Source: Betaproteobacteria bacterium (GTDB lineage Bacteria > Pseudomonadota > Gammaproteobacteria > Burkholderiales > Burkholderiaceae_C). Taken from it: a stretch of DNA of 64,000 nucleotides. The DNA is taken from contig RGCL01000001.1 in the NCBI GenBank assembly GCA_009919175.1, positions 47,772 to 111,771 on the forward strand. Direction: 5' to 3'. Shown in pieces: positions 27,683 to 38,291 of this stretch (position 1 is the stretch's first letter; every line of letters begins with the position of its first letter). Position numbers and translations under genes: made by a program. The notes beneath the pieces are model-generated. The model was not told where the DNA came from and searched no databases. It saw only the letters and a program-made list of their open reading frames with translations.

Positions 27683-28075
27683 ATGATCCGCATGAATACA
27701 TTCACCCGCGTCGAACTCTTCACCGATACCGATGGTGTGGCCCGATTTCGCACCAACGATATTGCCCTTGACCAAGGCACCGAGGCCGCCAGGCTCTCTG
27801 CCCTCATGAGCAGTGGTGGCTTGCAGCTGCGCCAAAGCCCGGTGGGTTTTCGCAGCGTGTTTCATGTCACCACCACACCACAGTGGGTCTTCATCCTTCA
27901 AGGGCAAATGGAGATTGGCTTGCGAGACGGCAGCTCCAGGGTCTTCTCGCCTGGCGAACACTTTTTCTCTAACGACGTCCTGCCCGAAGGCGAGGAATTT
28001 AATCCTCAAGTTCACGGGCATTGGAGCCGACAAGTTGGGGACCAAGCTCTGATCACGGCCTTCGTGCGCGCCTGA
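27683..28075 (+). CDS. Cupin-domain protein
   Basis: QWVFILQGQMEIGLRDGSSRVFSPGEHFFSND cupin motif. Confidence 0.7.
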   Translation: MIRMNTFTRVELFTDTDGVARFRTNDIALDQGTEAARLSALMSSGGLQLRQSPVGFRSVFHVTTTPQWVFILQGQMEIGLRDGSSRVFSPGEHFFSNDVLPEGEEFNPQVHGHWSRQVGDQALITAFVRA

Positions 28076-28175
28076 GGGCGACATCCAGGCAGAGCCTGGC
28101 TTGAAACTTTTTGCTTGTTGACCTTAAGGTTTGCGGGCATTCTTCCGATTCTTGATGAATCCCAGGTGAGGTCTT

Positions 28176-29375
28176 ATGAAAAAGTATCTGCGAATCATCC
28201 TTGAAGTCCTGCTCGGACTTTTGTTTGTTGTGGCAAGCGTGCTGGCCTATGTGAATTGGTCAGGCAAACGACATGCCGTTGTTGAAGTCAGCAGCGTCTC
28301 CCAGGAAATGGAAGAGCTGGACAAGGACCTCAAAGACGCCGAGGAGGAAGTCAAACACCTCAAAGGCGAAATGGATGCCCTGCAACCCCGCGTGTTCCAG
28401 CTCGATGCCGTCAAAGCTGCGCTCTCAGGTGGCCAAGTCCTCCAAGACATGGAAACCCTCTACAAGGGCGGCAAGATTGAAATGACCGCCGAGCGCCAGG
28501 CTGGCATTGGCGCACTGCGCATGCTTGCGATTGGCGCAGATGACCCCAACACCGTGGCCGCGTTCAACAAGGCGCTGGAAATGGCGCAGTGGAAGAACCG
28601 CCTTGACACCGTGTGCGCCGCGCAAAACGCCTTGGCCGCTGCAGGTCAAAAAATCGAGGTGCTCTCGGAGTGCCGCAACATCTCCACCGCCAAACCCAAG
28701 GAAGCGGCCAAACATGATTTCCACTGGGGCTACGAAGGCAAGGAAGGCCCTGAACATTGGGGATCCCATTTCCCGGTGTGCGGCAACGGCAAAAAACAGT
28801 CCCCGCTCAACATCGTTGCACCCTTTGAGAAGTCCAAGGCCAAGCTGACCGTGAACTACAAGATGGGTCCGCTCAAGATGCTCAACAACGGCCACACCAT
28901 TCAGGTCAACATCCCGCCGGGCAGCACCATGAGCGTCAACGGCACCGCGTATGACTTGCTCCAGTTTCACTTCCATCGCCCCAGCGAGGAGCAAATCAAC
29001 GGTGACTACTCGGCCATGGTGGCGCACTTTGTTCACAAGAGCAAAGAGGGTCAACTCGCTGTGATTGGTGTGCTGTTGCAGTACGGCAAGGAAAACCCCG
29101 CCATCAAGACGCTGTGGGCCAACCTGCCTCCGAAAGAAAACGAAGAGTACGCCCCCGACAAGATCGCCTTTGATCCGGCCAGCCTGCTGCCCAAGGACCT
29201 CGGCTTCTATCACTACGAGGGCTCGCTCACCACACCGCCGTGTACCGAAGGCGTGGACTTCTACATCCTCAAAACACCCAGCGAGGTGTCCAAGGATCAA
29301 GTGGGTCAGTTCCCCTACAAGATGAACGCCCGCCCGGTCCAGCCGCTCAACGGTCGCAAGATCTCCGAAAGCTGA
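28176..29375 (+). CDS. Membrane-anchored alpha-class carbonic anhydrase
   Basis: HFHWGYEG-like [65 protein letters not shown]-terminal TM and coiled coil. Confidence 0.92.
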   Translation: MKKYLRIILEVLLGLLFVVASVLAYVNWSGKRHAVVEVSSVSQEMEELDKDLKDAEEEVKHLKGEMDALQPRVFQLDAVKAALSGGQVLQDMETLYKGGKIEMTAERQAGIGALRMLAIGADDPNTVAAFNKALEMAQWKNRLDTVCAAQNALAAAGQKIEVLSECRNISTAKPKEAAKHDFHWGYEGKEGPEHWGSHFPVCGNGKKQSPLNIVAPFEKSKAKLTVNYKMGPLKMLNNGHTIQVNIPPGSTMSVNGTAYDLLQFHFHRPSEEQINGDYSAMVAHFVHKSKEGQLAVIGVLLQYGKENPAIKTLWANLPPKENEEYAPDKIAFDPASLLPKDLGFYHYEGSLTTPPCTEGVDFYILKTPSEVSKDQVGQFPYKMNARPVQPLNGRKISES

Positions 29376-29402
29376 TCAGCCCCAGGCCTTGCGCCCCACA
29401 AC

Positions 29403-29433
29403 ACACCCCAGCCTGCGCTGGGGTGTTTTTTTT
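29403..29433 (+). terminator. Rho-independent terminator after carbonic anhydrase gene
   Basis: ACACCCCAGC-CTGC-GCTGGGGTGT then T-run. Confidence 0.85.
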
Positions 29434-29488
29434 GGTGAACCCAAGAGCATGGGAGAATCCCGTCTTTCTTTGCCTCTGGATCTACACC

Positions 29489-30820
29489 ATGTCTCGCAAA
29501 GTCTTCATCAAAACCTTTGGCTGCCAGATGAACGAGTACGACTCGGACAAGATGGGCGATGTGCTCGCAGCAGCCGAAGGCTACGAAGCCACCACCAACC
29601 CCGATGAGGCCGACCTCATCGTCTTCAACACCTGCTCGGTGCGCGAAAAAGCCCAGGAAAAAGTTTTTTCAGATCTGGGTCGCGTCAAACACCTCAAGAA
29701 AAAAGGCGTGCAAATCGCCGTCGGCGGCTGCGTGGCCAGCCAAGAGGGCGCCGCCATTGTCGAGCGCGCGCCCTACGTCGATGTGGTGTTTGGTCCGCAG
29801 ACCCTGCATCGCCTGCCCGAGCTGCTGCAACAAAGCCGCCGCTCGCAACGCGCTCAGGTGGACATCAACTTCCCCGAGATCGAAAAATTCGATCACCTGC
29901 CCGCGCCCAAAGCCAGCGGCGGTTCGGCCTTTGTGTCCATCATGGAAGGCTGCTCCAAATACTGCAGCTACTGTGTGGTGCCCTACACCCGCGGCGAAGA
30001 GGTCAACCGCCCGCTCGAAGATGTCCTCACCGAGGTGGCCAGCCTCGTGAGCCAAGGGGTCAAGGAAATCAACCTGCTGGGGCAAAACGTCAACGCTTAC
30101 CGCGACCCCACCGCCACTGACCCTCAGCACGGCGACTTTGCCTGGCTGCTCGAATGCGTGGCGGCCATTCCCGGCGTGGAGCGGCTGCGCTACACCACCA
30201 GCCACCCCAATGAATTCACACCGCGACTCATCGAGGCCTATGCGCGGGTGCCGCAACTGGTGAGCCATTTGCACCTGCCCGTCCAGCATGGCAGCGACCG
30301 CATCCTCATGGCCATGAAGCGTGGCTACACCGCCTTGCAGTACAAGAGCATCATCCGCAAGCTGCGCGCCATTCGCCCTGACCTGTCACTCAGCTCGGAC
30401 TTCATCGTGGGCTTTCCAGGCGAGACCGAGGCCGACTTCGATCAACTCATGCGCCTCATTGACGATGTGAAGTTCGATGCCTCCTTCAGCTTCATCTTCA
30501 GCCCTCGCCCCGGCACACCCGCTGCCAACCTGGCCGACGACACCCCGCACGAGGTCAAGCTCAAGCGGCTGCAAACCCTGCAAGCCACCATTGAAGAAGA
30601 AGTGCAGCGCATCTCGGCCAGCCGCGTGGGCACGGTGCAGCGCATCCTGGTCGAAGGCCCCGCACGCAAGAATGCCGATACCGAGTGGATGGGACGCACT
30701 GCGTGCAACCGCATTGTGAACTTTGCGGTCGGGCCACAGCCCCAGCGATTCGCGGGACAGATGATCAACGTACGCATCACCCAAGCCCTGCCCCATTCGC
30801 TCAGAGGCGAGCTGATTTAA
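29489..30820 (+). CDS. miaB: tRNA-2-methylthio-N6-dimethylallyladenosine synthase MiaB
   Basis: [19 protein letters not shown]; radical [23 protein letters not shown] domain. Confidence 0.97.
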   Translation: MSRKVFIKTFGCQMNEYDSDKMGDVLAAAEGYEATTNPDEADLIVFNTCSVREKAQEKVFSDLGRVKHLKKKGVQIAVGGCVASQEGAAIVERAPYVDVVFGPQTLHRLPELLQQSRRSQRAQVDINFPEIEKFDHLPAPKASGGSAFVSIMEGCSKYCSYCVVPYTRGEEVNRPLEDVLTEVASLVSQGVKEINLLGQNVNAYRDPTATDPQHGDFAWLLECVAAIPGVERLRYTTSHPNEFTPRLIEAYARVPQLVSHLHLPVQHGSDRILMAMKRGYTALQYKSIIRKLRAIRPDLSLSSDFIVGFPGETEADFDQLMRLIDDVKFDASFSFIFSPRPGTPAANLADDTPHEVKLKRLQTLQATIEEEVQRISASRVGTVQRILVEGPARKNADTEWMGRTACNRIVNFAVGPQPQRFAGQMINVRITQALPHSLRGELI

Positions 30821-30910
30821 TTGGGGTCAGATTACATTTTTTCCTGACCCCTTTTTGATCAGTTGGGGTCAGAGCACATTTCCCTTCGGGAAATGATGAT
30901 CTGACCCCAA
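30821..30910. repeat. Two GGGGTCAG/CTGACCCC inverted-repeat hairpins between convergent miaB and qor
   Basis: TTGGGGTCAG...CCTGACCCCTTTTT and TTGGGGTCAGA-(ATTTCCC TTC GGGAAAT)-TCTGACCCCAA. Confidence 0.8.
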
Positions 30911-30914
30911 TGTT

Positions 30915-31898
30915 TCATAAGGTCATGATGGTGCAGCCCGTGGTTTTGCGGGCTTCGAGGTCGCGGTGGGCTTGCTGGACTTGATCGAGGGGGTAGGTCT
31001 GATCGATGGGGATCTTCACCGCGCCGCTGAGCACCACGTTGAAGAGTTCGTCGGCCAGTGCCTGCGACGACTCGCGCGTGGCCAGGTGGGTGAACAGGGT
31101 GCAGCGGGTCACATAGAGTGAGCCTTTGGGGCCAAGAATGCCAGGCGAGAACGGCGGCACGGGACCGGAGGCGTTGCCAAAGCTGGCCATGAGGCCAAAG
31201 GGCTGCAAGCAGTCCAGCGATTTGTCCCAGGTGTCTTTGCCCACGGAGTCATACACCACCTTCACGCCTTTACCGCCCGTGATGTCCTTGACCCGCACGA
31301 GGAAGTCTTCCTTGCTGTAGTTGATGACGTGGGCAGCCCCATATTGTTTGGCCAGCTCGCACTTGGCATCACTGCCTGCGGTGCCAATCAACTGCAAGCC
31401 CAGGGCCTTGGCCCATTGGCATGCAATGAGGCCAACCCCACCGGCTGCGGCATGGAAGAGCACGTGATCGCCCTTTTGCAAACCCGCCACGGGCAAGGTG
31501 CGCTTGAGCAAGTAACCCGCGGTCATGCCCTTGAGCATCATGGCCGCGCCGGTTTCAAAAGAAATGCCATCGGGCAATTTGCACACGGTCTTGGCGGGCA
31601 TCACACGCGCCTCGCTGTAGCTGCCCGGCGGGTTGCTGGCATAGGCCGCACGGTCACCCACTTTGAGGTGGGTCACGCCTTCGCCCACGGCTTCGATCAC
31701 ACCCGAGGCTTCCATGCCCAGCTTGAGCGGCATGGGGAAGGGGTACAGGCCGCTGCGCTGATAAACATCGATGTAGTTCAAGCCAATCGCTTTGTGGCGA
31801 ATGCGGATTTCACCAGGACCCGGTTGGCCGACTTCGACGTCCACCAATTTCATGTTTTCGGGGCCACCGGCTTGATCGATGACAACGGCTTTGCTCAT
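30915..31898 (-). CDS. Quinone oxidoreductase (zinc-less MDR family)
   Basis: GEIRIRHKAIGLNYIDVYQRSGLYP; HAAAGGVGLIACQWAKALG. Confidence 0.93.
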   Translation of the reverse strand: MSKAVVIDQAGGPENMKLVDVEVGQPGPGEIRIRHKAIGLNYIDVYQRSGLYPFPMPLKLGMEASGVIEAVGEGVTHLKVGDRAAYASNPPGSYSEARVMPAKTVCKLPDGISFETGAAMMLKGMTAGYLLKRTLPVAGLQKGDHVLFHAAAGGVGLIACQWAKALGLQLIGTAGSDAKCELAKQYGAAHVINYSKEDFLVRVKDITGGKGVKVVYDSVGKDTWDKSLDCLQPFGLMASFGNASGPVPPFSPGILGPKGSLYVTRCTLFTHLATRESSQALADELFNVVLSGAVKIPIDQTYPLDQVQQAHRDLEARKTTGCTIMTL

Positions 31899-32005
31899 GT
31901 GAGTTCTCCTTGTTGGTCTGTTGGCTTTGATGCTGCCACAAATCGATTTCCGTGGCTGTCACGGCCATTGCGGCGGGCAGCTCGGCTTGCGCTAGAGTGC
32001 ACGCC

Positions 32006-32932
32006 ATGACTGCTTCTGCCCCTGGTCTCTCACTCAAGACAGCCCTGCTGCTGGTTGTGCCCCCCCTGATGTGGGCTGGCAACGCGGTGGTGGGACGACT
32101 GGTGTATCCCTATGTGCCACCCCTGACGCTGAATTTTTTGCGATGGGTCGGCGCGTTCCTCCTGCTGCTGCCGCTGGCTCATGCGTTGCTGCGCGCGAAT
32201 CATCCCGTCTGGTCGCACTGGCGGCGTTATGCGCTGCTGGGTTTGCTGGGTGTGGGTTGCTACAACTCGTTTCAGTACCTGGCCTTGCACACCTCCTCCC
32301 CCATCAACGTCACCTTGGTGGCTTCAAGTGGCCCGGTGTTCATGCTGGCCATCGGGGCACTCTTTTTTGGTCAACGCATCCGCACCCAGCAACTCGCTGG
32401 GGCTGCGCTCTCGATCCTGGGCGTGTTGTTTGTGCTCTCGCGTGGCGAACCCAGCAGCTTGCTCAGCGTGCAATGGGTGATTGGTGACATCTATGTGCTG
32501 ATCGCCACCGCATGCTGGTCCTTTTACAGCTGGCTCTTGTCACAGGACAAAGATCCGCCGGGTCTGCGCAGCAATTGGGCGCACTTTCTGATGGCGCAGG
32601 TGATGTTTGGGCTGGGCTGGGGCGGCCTCTTCTCTGGCCTGGAATGGGGCTTCACACCGGCGCACATCGAATGGAATGCCACGGTCTGGCTGGCGCTGAT
32701 TTATGTGGCCATCGGTCCAGCCATCCTGGCCTACCGCTGCTGGGGCCTGGGCGTTCAGCAAGCCGGACCCAACGTCGCTGGTTTTTTTGCCAACCTCACC
32801 CCGCTCTTTGCTGCGCTGATCTCCACCGTGATGCTGGGCGACGCACCCAAGGCCTACCATGCCCTGGCGTTCACGCTGATCGTGGGTGGGATCTGGGTGT
32901 CGTCGCGCAAACCATCGATATCCCAGACCTGA
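32006..32932 (+). CDS. DMT-family (EamA) transporter
   Basis: Ten hydrophobic segments; LMWAGNAVVGRLV..., NVTLVASSGPVFMLAIGALFFGQRI. Confidence 0.88.
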   Translation: MTASAPGLSLKTALLLVVPPLMWAGNAVVGRLVYPYVPPLTLNFLRWVGAFLLLLPLAHALLRANHPVWSHWRRYALLGLLGVGCYNSFQYLALHTSSPINVTLVASSGPVFMLAIGALFFGQRIRTQQLAGAALSILGVLFVLSRGEPSSLLSVQWVIGDIYVLIATACWSFYSWLLSQDKDPPGLRSNWAHFLMAQVMFGLGWGGLFSGLEWGFTPAHIEWNATVWLALIYVAIGPAILAYRCWGLGVQQAGPNVAGFFANLTPLFAALISTVMLGDAPKAYHALAFTLIVGGIWVSSRKPSISQT

Positions 32933-32958
32933 ACTTCAGGCCTGGGTGAGTCACCCGC

Positions 32959-33753
32959 TCAATACGTCCCCGGATACGCCCCACCGTCGATCAGCAGGTT
33001 TTGCCCCGTGATGTAGGCCGCCTGCTGGCTGCACAGGTAAGCACAGGCCTCGCCAAATTCCTTGGGGTTGCCAAAGCGCCCTGCCGGGATGGTCTTGATG
33101 CGCGCGGCACGGATGTCGTCTTCGCTTTGCCCCGTCTTTTTGGCCGCGCCGGTGATGGTGGCACGAATGCGGTCGGTGTCAAAAGAGCCGGGCAGCAAGT
33201 TGTTGAGGGTCACGTTGCGCGCCACCAGCCTGGGGTTGCGCGCCACGCCCGCAACGAACCCCGTGAGGCCACTGCGTGCGCCATTCGATAGCCCAAGGAT
33301 GTCGATGGGCGCTTTGACCGAGCTGCTGGTGATGTTGACGATGCGGCCAAACCCACGCTCGGCCATGCCGTCGACGGTGGCCTTGATGAGCTCAATGGGG
33401 GTGAGCATGTTGGCGTCCACGGCCTTGATCCAGTCCTCACGCGCCCAGTCCCTGAAGTCACCCGGTGGCGGGCCACCGGCATTGGTCACCACGATGTCAA
33501 AGGCCTTGCCAGGTCCACCGGCCACTTGCCACACGGCTTGGCGGCCTTCGGGGGTGGTGATGTCCTGGGCCACGGTTAGCACGGTGGTGCCGTGCGCGCG
33601 CAGCGCTTGCGCGGCCTCTTCAAGCACGTCAGCGCGCCGCGCGACGATGACCAGATGACAGCCCTCGCTGGCCAGTGCCTGCGCACAGCCCAAGCCCAAG
33701 CCCTTGCTCGCACCCCCCACCAGCGCCCATTTGCCTTTGAGTCCAAAGTCCAT
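32959..33753 (-). CDS. SDR-family oxidoreductase
   Basis: KWALVGGASKGLGLGCAQALASEGCHLVIVAR; NAGG. Confidence 0.9.
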   Translation of the reverse strand: MDFGLKGKWALVGGASKGLGLGCAQALASEGCHLVIVARRADVLEEAAQALRAHGTTVLTVAQDITTPEGRQAVWQVAGGPGKAFDIVVTNAGGPPPGDFRDWAREDWIKAVDANMLTPIELIKATVDGMAERGFGRIVNITSSSVKAPIDILGLSNGARSGLTGFVAGVARNPRLVARNVTLNNLLPGSFDTDRIRATITGAAKKTGQSEDDIRAARIKTIPAGRFGNPKEFGEACAYLCSQQAAYITGQNLLIDGGAYPGTY

Positions 33754-33754
33754 T

Positions 33755-34684
33755 TCACTTTCCTCCTGATCGAGACACCATGTACACCCCACTGAGCACC
33801 AGCAGGGTTCCCAAAATCACCCATTGATTGAACGGCTCATCGAGCACCAGCACACCCAGCGCCAAGGTGGCCATGGGGCCAACCATGCCGGCCTGCGCGG
33901 CCAGCCCTGCACCAATGCGCTCGACGGCCATCATGACCATGAGCACCGGGGCCACGGTGCAGACCACGGCATTGGCCAGCGACAAGCCCCACACGGGCGC
34001 GGGGATGTCGGCCAGGGACATGGGTTGCATCACCAGGTACTGGATCACGCTCATGAGGCAGGCAAAGCTCGAGGCCATGCCCACCAGACGCATGGAGCCC
34101 AGGCGCTTGACCAAACGGCCGCTGAAGATGAGGTAGAGCGCATAGGCCAGGGCACTGAGGAACACCAGCACCACACCCAGCACCACATGCGCGCCTTCGA
34201 GTCGCGCCTCGTGACCAAAGACCACCAGCACGCCCACATAACTCAGCCCCATGGCCAGCATGCGCTGGAGCGTCACCTGCTGGCGATACATCAGCCAGCT
34301 CAGGATCATGACCAGGGTGGGGTTGAGGTAGAGGATGAGCCGCTCCAGCGATGCGGTGATGAATTGCAAGCCCAGGAAATCCAGGTAGCTCGCCAGGTAG
34401 TAGCCCAAAAAACCCAGGCCGACGCAGGCTGCGAGGTCGCTGCGGGTGAGGGGGTTTTCGCGGGCTTGCGCGCCCCGGCTCGCCCACCACACCATGGCCA
34501 AAAAAAACGGCAGCGCCAAGCTCATGCGCAGCATGATGAGCGTGGCCGGGTCCACGCCATAGCGATAAATGATCTTGACCAAAATGGCCTTGCCGCTGAA
34601 GGCCATCGCCCCCAAAAGGGCCAGCCACAAACCCAGGCGATGCGTGGCCTCAGTGGGGGATGGGAGCGTGGAAGCGTTGGACAT
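33755..34684 (-). CDS. DMT-family (EamA) transporter
   Basis: LGLWLALLGAMAFSGKAILVKIIYRYGVDP...; multiple TMs. Confidence 0.87.
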   Translation of the reverse strand: MSNASTLPSPTEATHRLGLWLALLGAMAFSGKAILVKIIYRYGVDPATLIMLRMSLALPFFLAMVWWASRGAQARENPLTRSDLAACVGLGFLGYYLASYLDFLGLQFITASLERLILYLNPTLVMILSWLMYRQQVTLQRMLAMGLSYVGVLVVFGHEARLEGAHVVLGVVLVFLSALAYALYLIFSGRLVKRLGSMRLVGMASSFACLMSVIQYLVMQPMSLADIPAPVWGLSLANAVVCTVAPVLMVMMAVERIGAGLAAQAGMVGPMATLALGVLVLDEPFNQWVILGTLLVLSGVYMVSRSGGK

Positions 34685-34756
34685 GCGCGAGGCTCTTCAA
34701 GGCGTCAAGGGTCGAGGCATTCTGGTGTGACAGGGAATGAAACTGTGTTTCAAGGA

Positions 34757-36388
34757 TCAAAACCCGGCGGCCAATCCATCGCGACGCGAATCGCTGGCCA
34801 CAACATAGCCCTGGGTTTTGGGGTCGCCCGCACGCCAGATGAATTGGCCCGAGCCAAAGTCCTGGTAGCTGTCCTGGATGACTTCGAGCTGATGGCCGCG
34901 TGCCTGCAAACCCTGGACCACCTCGGCGTTCATGGCGGACTCCACATTGATGCTGAGCCCCTCGTTGTAGCGCCAGCGCGGCGCATCGCAAGCGGCTTGC
35001 GGGTTTTGCTGGTAATCGAGCATGCGCACCAGCGTCTGCATGTGCCCCTGGGGCTGCATGTTCGCGCCCATGACGCCATAGCTCATCACCGGCTGGCCGT
35101 CTTTGGTGAGGAAAGCGGGGATGATGGTGTGGAAGGGGCGCTTGCCCGGTGCCACCAGATTGGCCGGGTTGAGCCCGCCCGGTTGGACGGCAAAGGCGTG
35201 ACCCCGGTTTTGCAGGCTCACGCCGAACTCGGGCTCCACACAGCCTGACCCAAAGCCCATGTAGTTGCTCTGGATGAAGCTCACCATCATGCCGTTTTCG
35301 TCGGCGGCGCTGAGGTAAATGGTGCCGCCCTTGACGGGGTTGCCCGCGCCAAAGTTCTGGGCGCGTCGCGGGTCGATGAGGCGCGCACGCTCAGCAAGGT
35401 ATGCGTCATCGAGCATTTGCTCGGGTGTGACTGCCATGGCAGAGGGGTCGGCCACGTAGCGATAGACGTCGGCAAAGGCGAGCTTCATGGCTTCGATTTG
35501 CATGTGCTGGGAGTCCACGCTGTCAACCGGCATGCGCGACAAGTCCACCTGCGACAGGATGCCCAGCGCAATGAGAGCGGCAATGCCCTGCCCGTTGGGG
35601 GGGATCTCGTGCAAGGTGTAGCCGCGGTAGTTCTTGGCAATGGGGGTGACCCATTCGGGCTGGTAGGCCGCAAAGTCGCTGGCCTTGAGGCTGCCGCCAT
35701 GCTGGGCAGCGTGGTGTTCAATGGCTTGCGCGATGGCGCCGCCGTAAAAAGCCTGCCCCTTGGTTTGTGCGATGGCGCGCAAGCCACGCGCCGCAGCTGG
35801 GAACTGGAACAGCTCGCCCACTTCAGGCGCACGCCCCCAGGGCATGAAGGCCTGGGCAAAACCGGGCTGGTTCTTGAGCTCGGGCACGGCAGCAGCCCAT
35901 TTCTGTTGCACCACCACCGGCACCAGGTAACCGCGCTCGGCGATCTCGATGGCAGGCTGCATGAGGTCGGCAAAGGGCAAGCGGCCAAACCGCTCACTCA
36001 TGGCCACCCAACTGGCCACGGCACCGGGCACGGTCACCGAGTCATAGCCACGCTTGGGGGGGCGATCCATGTCGCCATGCTTGCGGGTGAAGTAAGAAGG
36101 CGTCCAGGTGGCAGGTGCACGCCCCGAGGCGTTGAGGCCATGGAGCTGTTGACCATCCCACAAAATGCAAAACGCATCCGACCCCAAGCCATTGCTCACG
36201 GGCTCGGCGATGGTGATGGCCGCTGCGGCCGCAATGGCCGCATCCACCGCATTGCCCCCCTGCCAGAGGATGCGCAAGCCCGCCTGCGCAGCCAGCGGAT
36301 GGGAGGTGGACACCACATTGCGAGCAAAGACGGGGAGGCGGTGGCTGGTGTAGGGAGTGGTGAATTGAAACGGGAGGTGCGGGTTCAT
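34757..36388 (-). CDS. ggt: Gamma-glutamyltransferase family protein
   Basis: HPLAAQAGLRILWQGGNAVDAAIAAAAAITIAEPVSNGLGSDAF; GGTIYLSAADENGMMVSFIQSNYMGFGSG. Confidence 0.9.
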   Translation of the reverse strand: MNPHLPFQFTTPYTSHRLPVFARNVVSTSHPLAAQAGLRILWQGGNAVDAAIAAAAAITIAEPVSNGLGSDAFCILWDGQQLHGLNASGRAPATWTPSYFTRKHGDMDRPPKRGYDSVTVPGAVASWVAMSERFGRLPFADLMQPAIEIAERGYLVPVVVQQKWAAAVPELKNQPGFAQAFMPWGRAPEVGELFQFPAAARGLRAIAQTKGQAFYGGAIAQAIEHHAAQHGGSLKASDFAAYQPEWVTPIAKNYRGYTLHEIPPNGQGIAALIALGILSQVDLSRMPVDSVDSQHMQIEAMKLAFADVYRYVADPSAMAVTPEQMLDDAYLAERARLIDPRRAQNFGAGNPVKGGTIYLSAADENGMMVSFIQSNYMGFGSGCVEPEFGVSLQNRGHAFAVQPGGLNPANLVAPGKRPFHTIIPAFLTKDGQPVMSYGVMGANMQPQGHMQTLVRMLDYQQNPQAACDAPRWRYNEGLSINVESAMNAEVVQGLQARGHQLEVIQDSYQDFGSGQFIWRAGDPKTQGYVVASDSRRDGLAAGF

Positions 36389-37692
36389 GGTCGGCTGTTG
36401 GGTTGGACAAGCGCATCGCGATTGAGCACACGGCGATGCAATCGTCGCATGAACCACCACACGGTCAGTGCCACCACGGGGACAAACCCGGCAGCCACCC
36501 ACTCGGCATCGGGGATCCAGCCTTTGGACTCCAGCCCCAAGGCCATGTACTTGATGAGGCCCACGATGTAGTAGGTGATGGCCGCCACCGACAAGCCTTC
36601 GACGGTGGACTGCAACTTGAGTTGCAGGCTCTGGCGGCGGTTCATGGCCAGCAGCAACTCCTGCGAGCTGCGCTCTTGCTCCACGTCCACGCGCGTGCGC
36701 AACAGGTTGCTCATGCGCGAGACCCGCTCGGACAAGGCGATTTGCCGCTGCGACACCGATTCGCAGGTGTTGCGTGCCGGCGAGAGTCGGCGCAACAGGA
36801 ACTCGCCAACGGTTTGCGAGCCCGCAATGCTGGTCTCATGGATGTCGGCCACACGCTGGTCGACCAGCTGGAAATAAGCACGGCTGGCAGAAAAACGGCT
36901 GTGCTGGGCAGCGTACTGGCCTTCGAGCTCACTGGCCAAACGGGTGAGCCGCTCGAGCAGCATGGTCTCTTCGTGGCGTTCAGCGGTTTGAATGGCAATG
37001 GCCAGCTCGGCGAGTTCGTTTTCAGCGCCAGCCAGCAAAGGCACAGCGGCACGGGCGGTGGGCAAGGCCAGCAAGGCCATGAGGCGGTAAGTCTCGATCT
37101 CGCACAGTTGTTGCACCAGGCGACCCAGGCGGCGCTCGGAGATGGGGTCGTGGATGAGGACCATGCGGGCATGGCCATCGGGATGGATCTGGAAATCGGT
37201 GTGGACCTCGGCCAGGCCATTGCCCACGCAGGAGCTCACCAGCGTGTCTTCGCGCAACAAGCTGCCCAGTGCCGCACGCGTGGCCTCGGCTGGTGCGGGC
37301 ACCACCCACAGGTGCATGCGCACCATGCCCTGACCCGGCAGCTGGTGCAACCAGCTCTGGGGCACAGCCATGGTTGCACTGGCTGCCGCATTGGGGGCAA
37401 GCTCCTCGGCAGCCATGGGGCGCATGAAGGTCCAGCTGATGAATTCGGTGTGGGTTTCCCAGCGCAGGCGAAAGGCGCCAAAGTCAGCGCGCACATGCGC
37501 GGCCGTCTCGGCTGGGGGTGCGAGGTGGTGGTCACGCATCAGCTGCGCGAGGTGTGCACGACTTTGCTGGCGTTGGGCTTCATTGGCCAGCATCACCACA
37601 TGGGTCACGGCCATGCGGCTGCTCATGGGTTCAGGCGGTCGGGCATGAACCTCGTTGTGCAAAAGGGAGCGCAAGTCGTGATCTTTGATCAT
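36385..37692 (-). CDS. DUF3422-family membrane protein
   Basis: LHNEVHARPPEPMSSRMAVTHVVML; C-terminal TM segments. Confidence 0.8.
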   Translation of the reverse strand: MIKDHDLRSLLHNEVHARPPEPMSSRMAVTHVVMLANEAQRQQSRAHLAQLMRDHHLAPPAETAAHVRADFGAFRLRWETHTEFISWTFMRPMAAEELAPNAAASATMAVPQSWLHQLPGQGMVRMHLWVVPAPAEATRAALGSLLREDTLVSSCVGNGLAEVHTDFQIHPDGHARMVLIHDPISERRLGRLVQQLCEIETYRLMALLALPTARAAVPLLAGAENELAELAIAIQTAERHEETMLLERLTRLASELEGQYAAQHSRFSASRAYFQLVDQRVADIHETSIAGSQTVGEFLLRRLSPARNTCESVSQRQIALSERVSRMSNLLRTRVDVEQERSSQELLLAMNRRQSLQLKLQSTVEGLSVAAITYYIVGLIKYMALGLESKGWIPDAEWVAAGFVPVVALTVWWFMRRLHRRVLNRDALVQPNSRP

Positions 37693-37784
37693 GGGTTTTG
37701 ACTGTATCGGAAAGCAATGGGCAGATTGAGGCAAGGACTTCGCAACACACCCGCCTGCAAGGCCACGCGAAATGGGCTGTGGGT

Positions 37785-38291
37785 TCAGGGGCACTTCAAC
37801 TGGTAGAGGTCCACGTCCAGCCAGCGATCGAACTTACGCCCCACCTCACGCAGCGTGCCCGCCTGCATAAAGCCCAGTTGCTGGTGCAGCCGGATGCTGG
37901 GCCGGTTGCCCGACTCGATGACGCCCACCAGCACATGCACATCGCTGGCCCAGGCGTGCGCGATGAGCCGCTGCATCACCACCCGCCCCAAGCCCCGCCC
38001 CTGATGCTGGGGGTGGACATACACGGAATGCTCCATGGTCTGACCATAGGCCGCGTGGGCGCGAAACGCGCCATAGGTGGCAAAGGCGCACAGGGTGCCC
38101 GCCTCGTCTTGCAAGCCAAAGACAGGCCAGTTTTTGCCTTCCTTGATGGCAAACCACTGGGCCATGTCCATCGCCGTGCGGGGCTTGAGGTCAAAGAGGG
38201 CGGTGGTGTGGGCAATGGCGTGGTTGAAGATGGCCAGGATGGCCTCGCCATGCTGGTCCAGGGTGCAGTCCACTTCGTTCAAGCCGTTCAT
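37785..38291 (-). CDS. GNAT-family N-acetyltransferase
   Basis: EHSVYVHPQHQGRGLGRVVMQRLIAHA...GNRPSIRLHQQLGF. Confidence 0.88.
   Translation of the reverse strand: MNGLNEVDCTLDQHGEAILAIFNHAIAHTTALFDLKPRTAMDMAQWFAIKEGKNWPVFGLQDEAGTLCAFATYGAFRAHAAYGQTMEHSVYVHPQHQGRGLGRVVMQRLIAHAWASDVHVLVGVIESGNRPSIRLHQQLGFMQAGTLREVGRKFDRWLDVDLYQLKCP

Noticed and set aside
28081-28175. Possible sigma-54 site TGGCTTGAAACTTTTTGC before the carbonic anhydrase gene
   Set aside because: GG-GC spacing is too long for a -24/-12 promoter
33824-35248. 474-aa plus-strand ORF rich in His, Gln and Gly
   Set aside because: Antisense to the DMT transporter and ggt genes; composition typical of the opposite frame in high-GC coding DNA, no recognisable domain
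36403-37701. 432-aa plus-strand ORF
   Set aside because: Antisense of the DUF3422 gene, His/Gln-rich shadow frame
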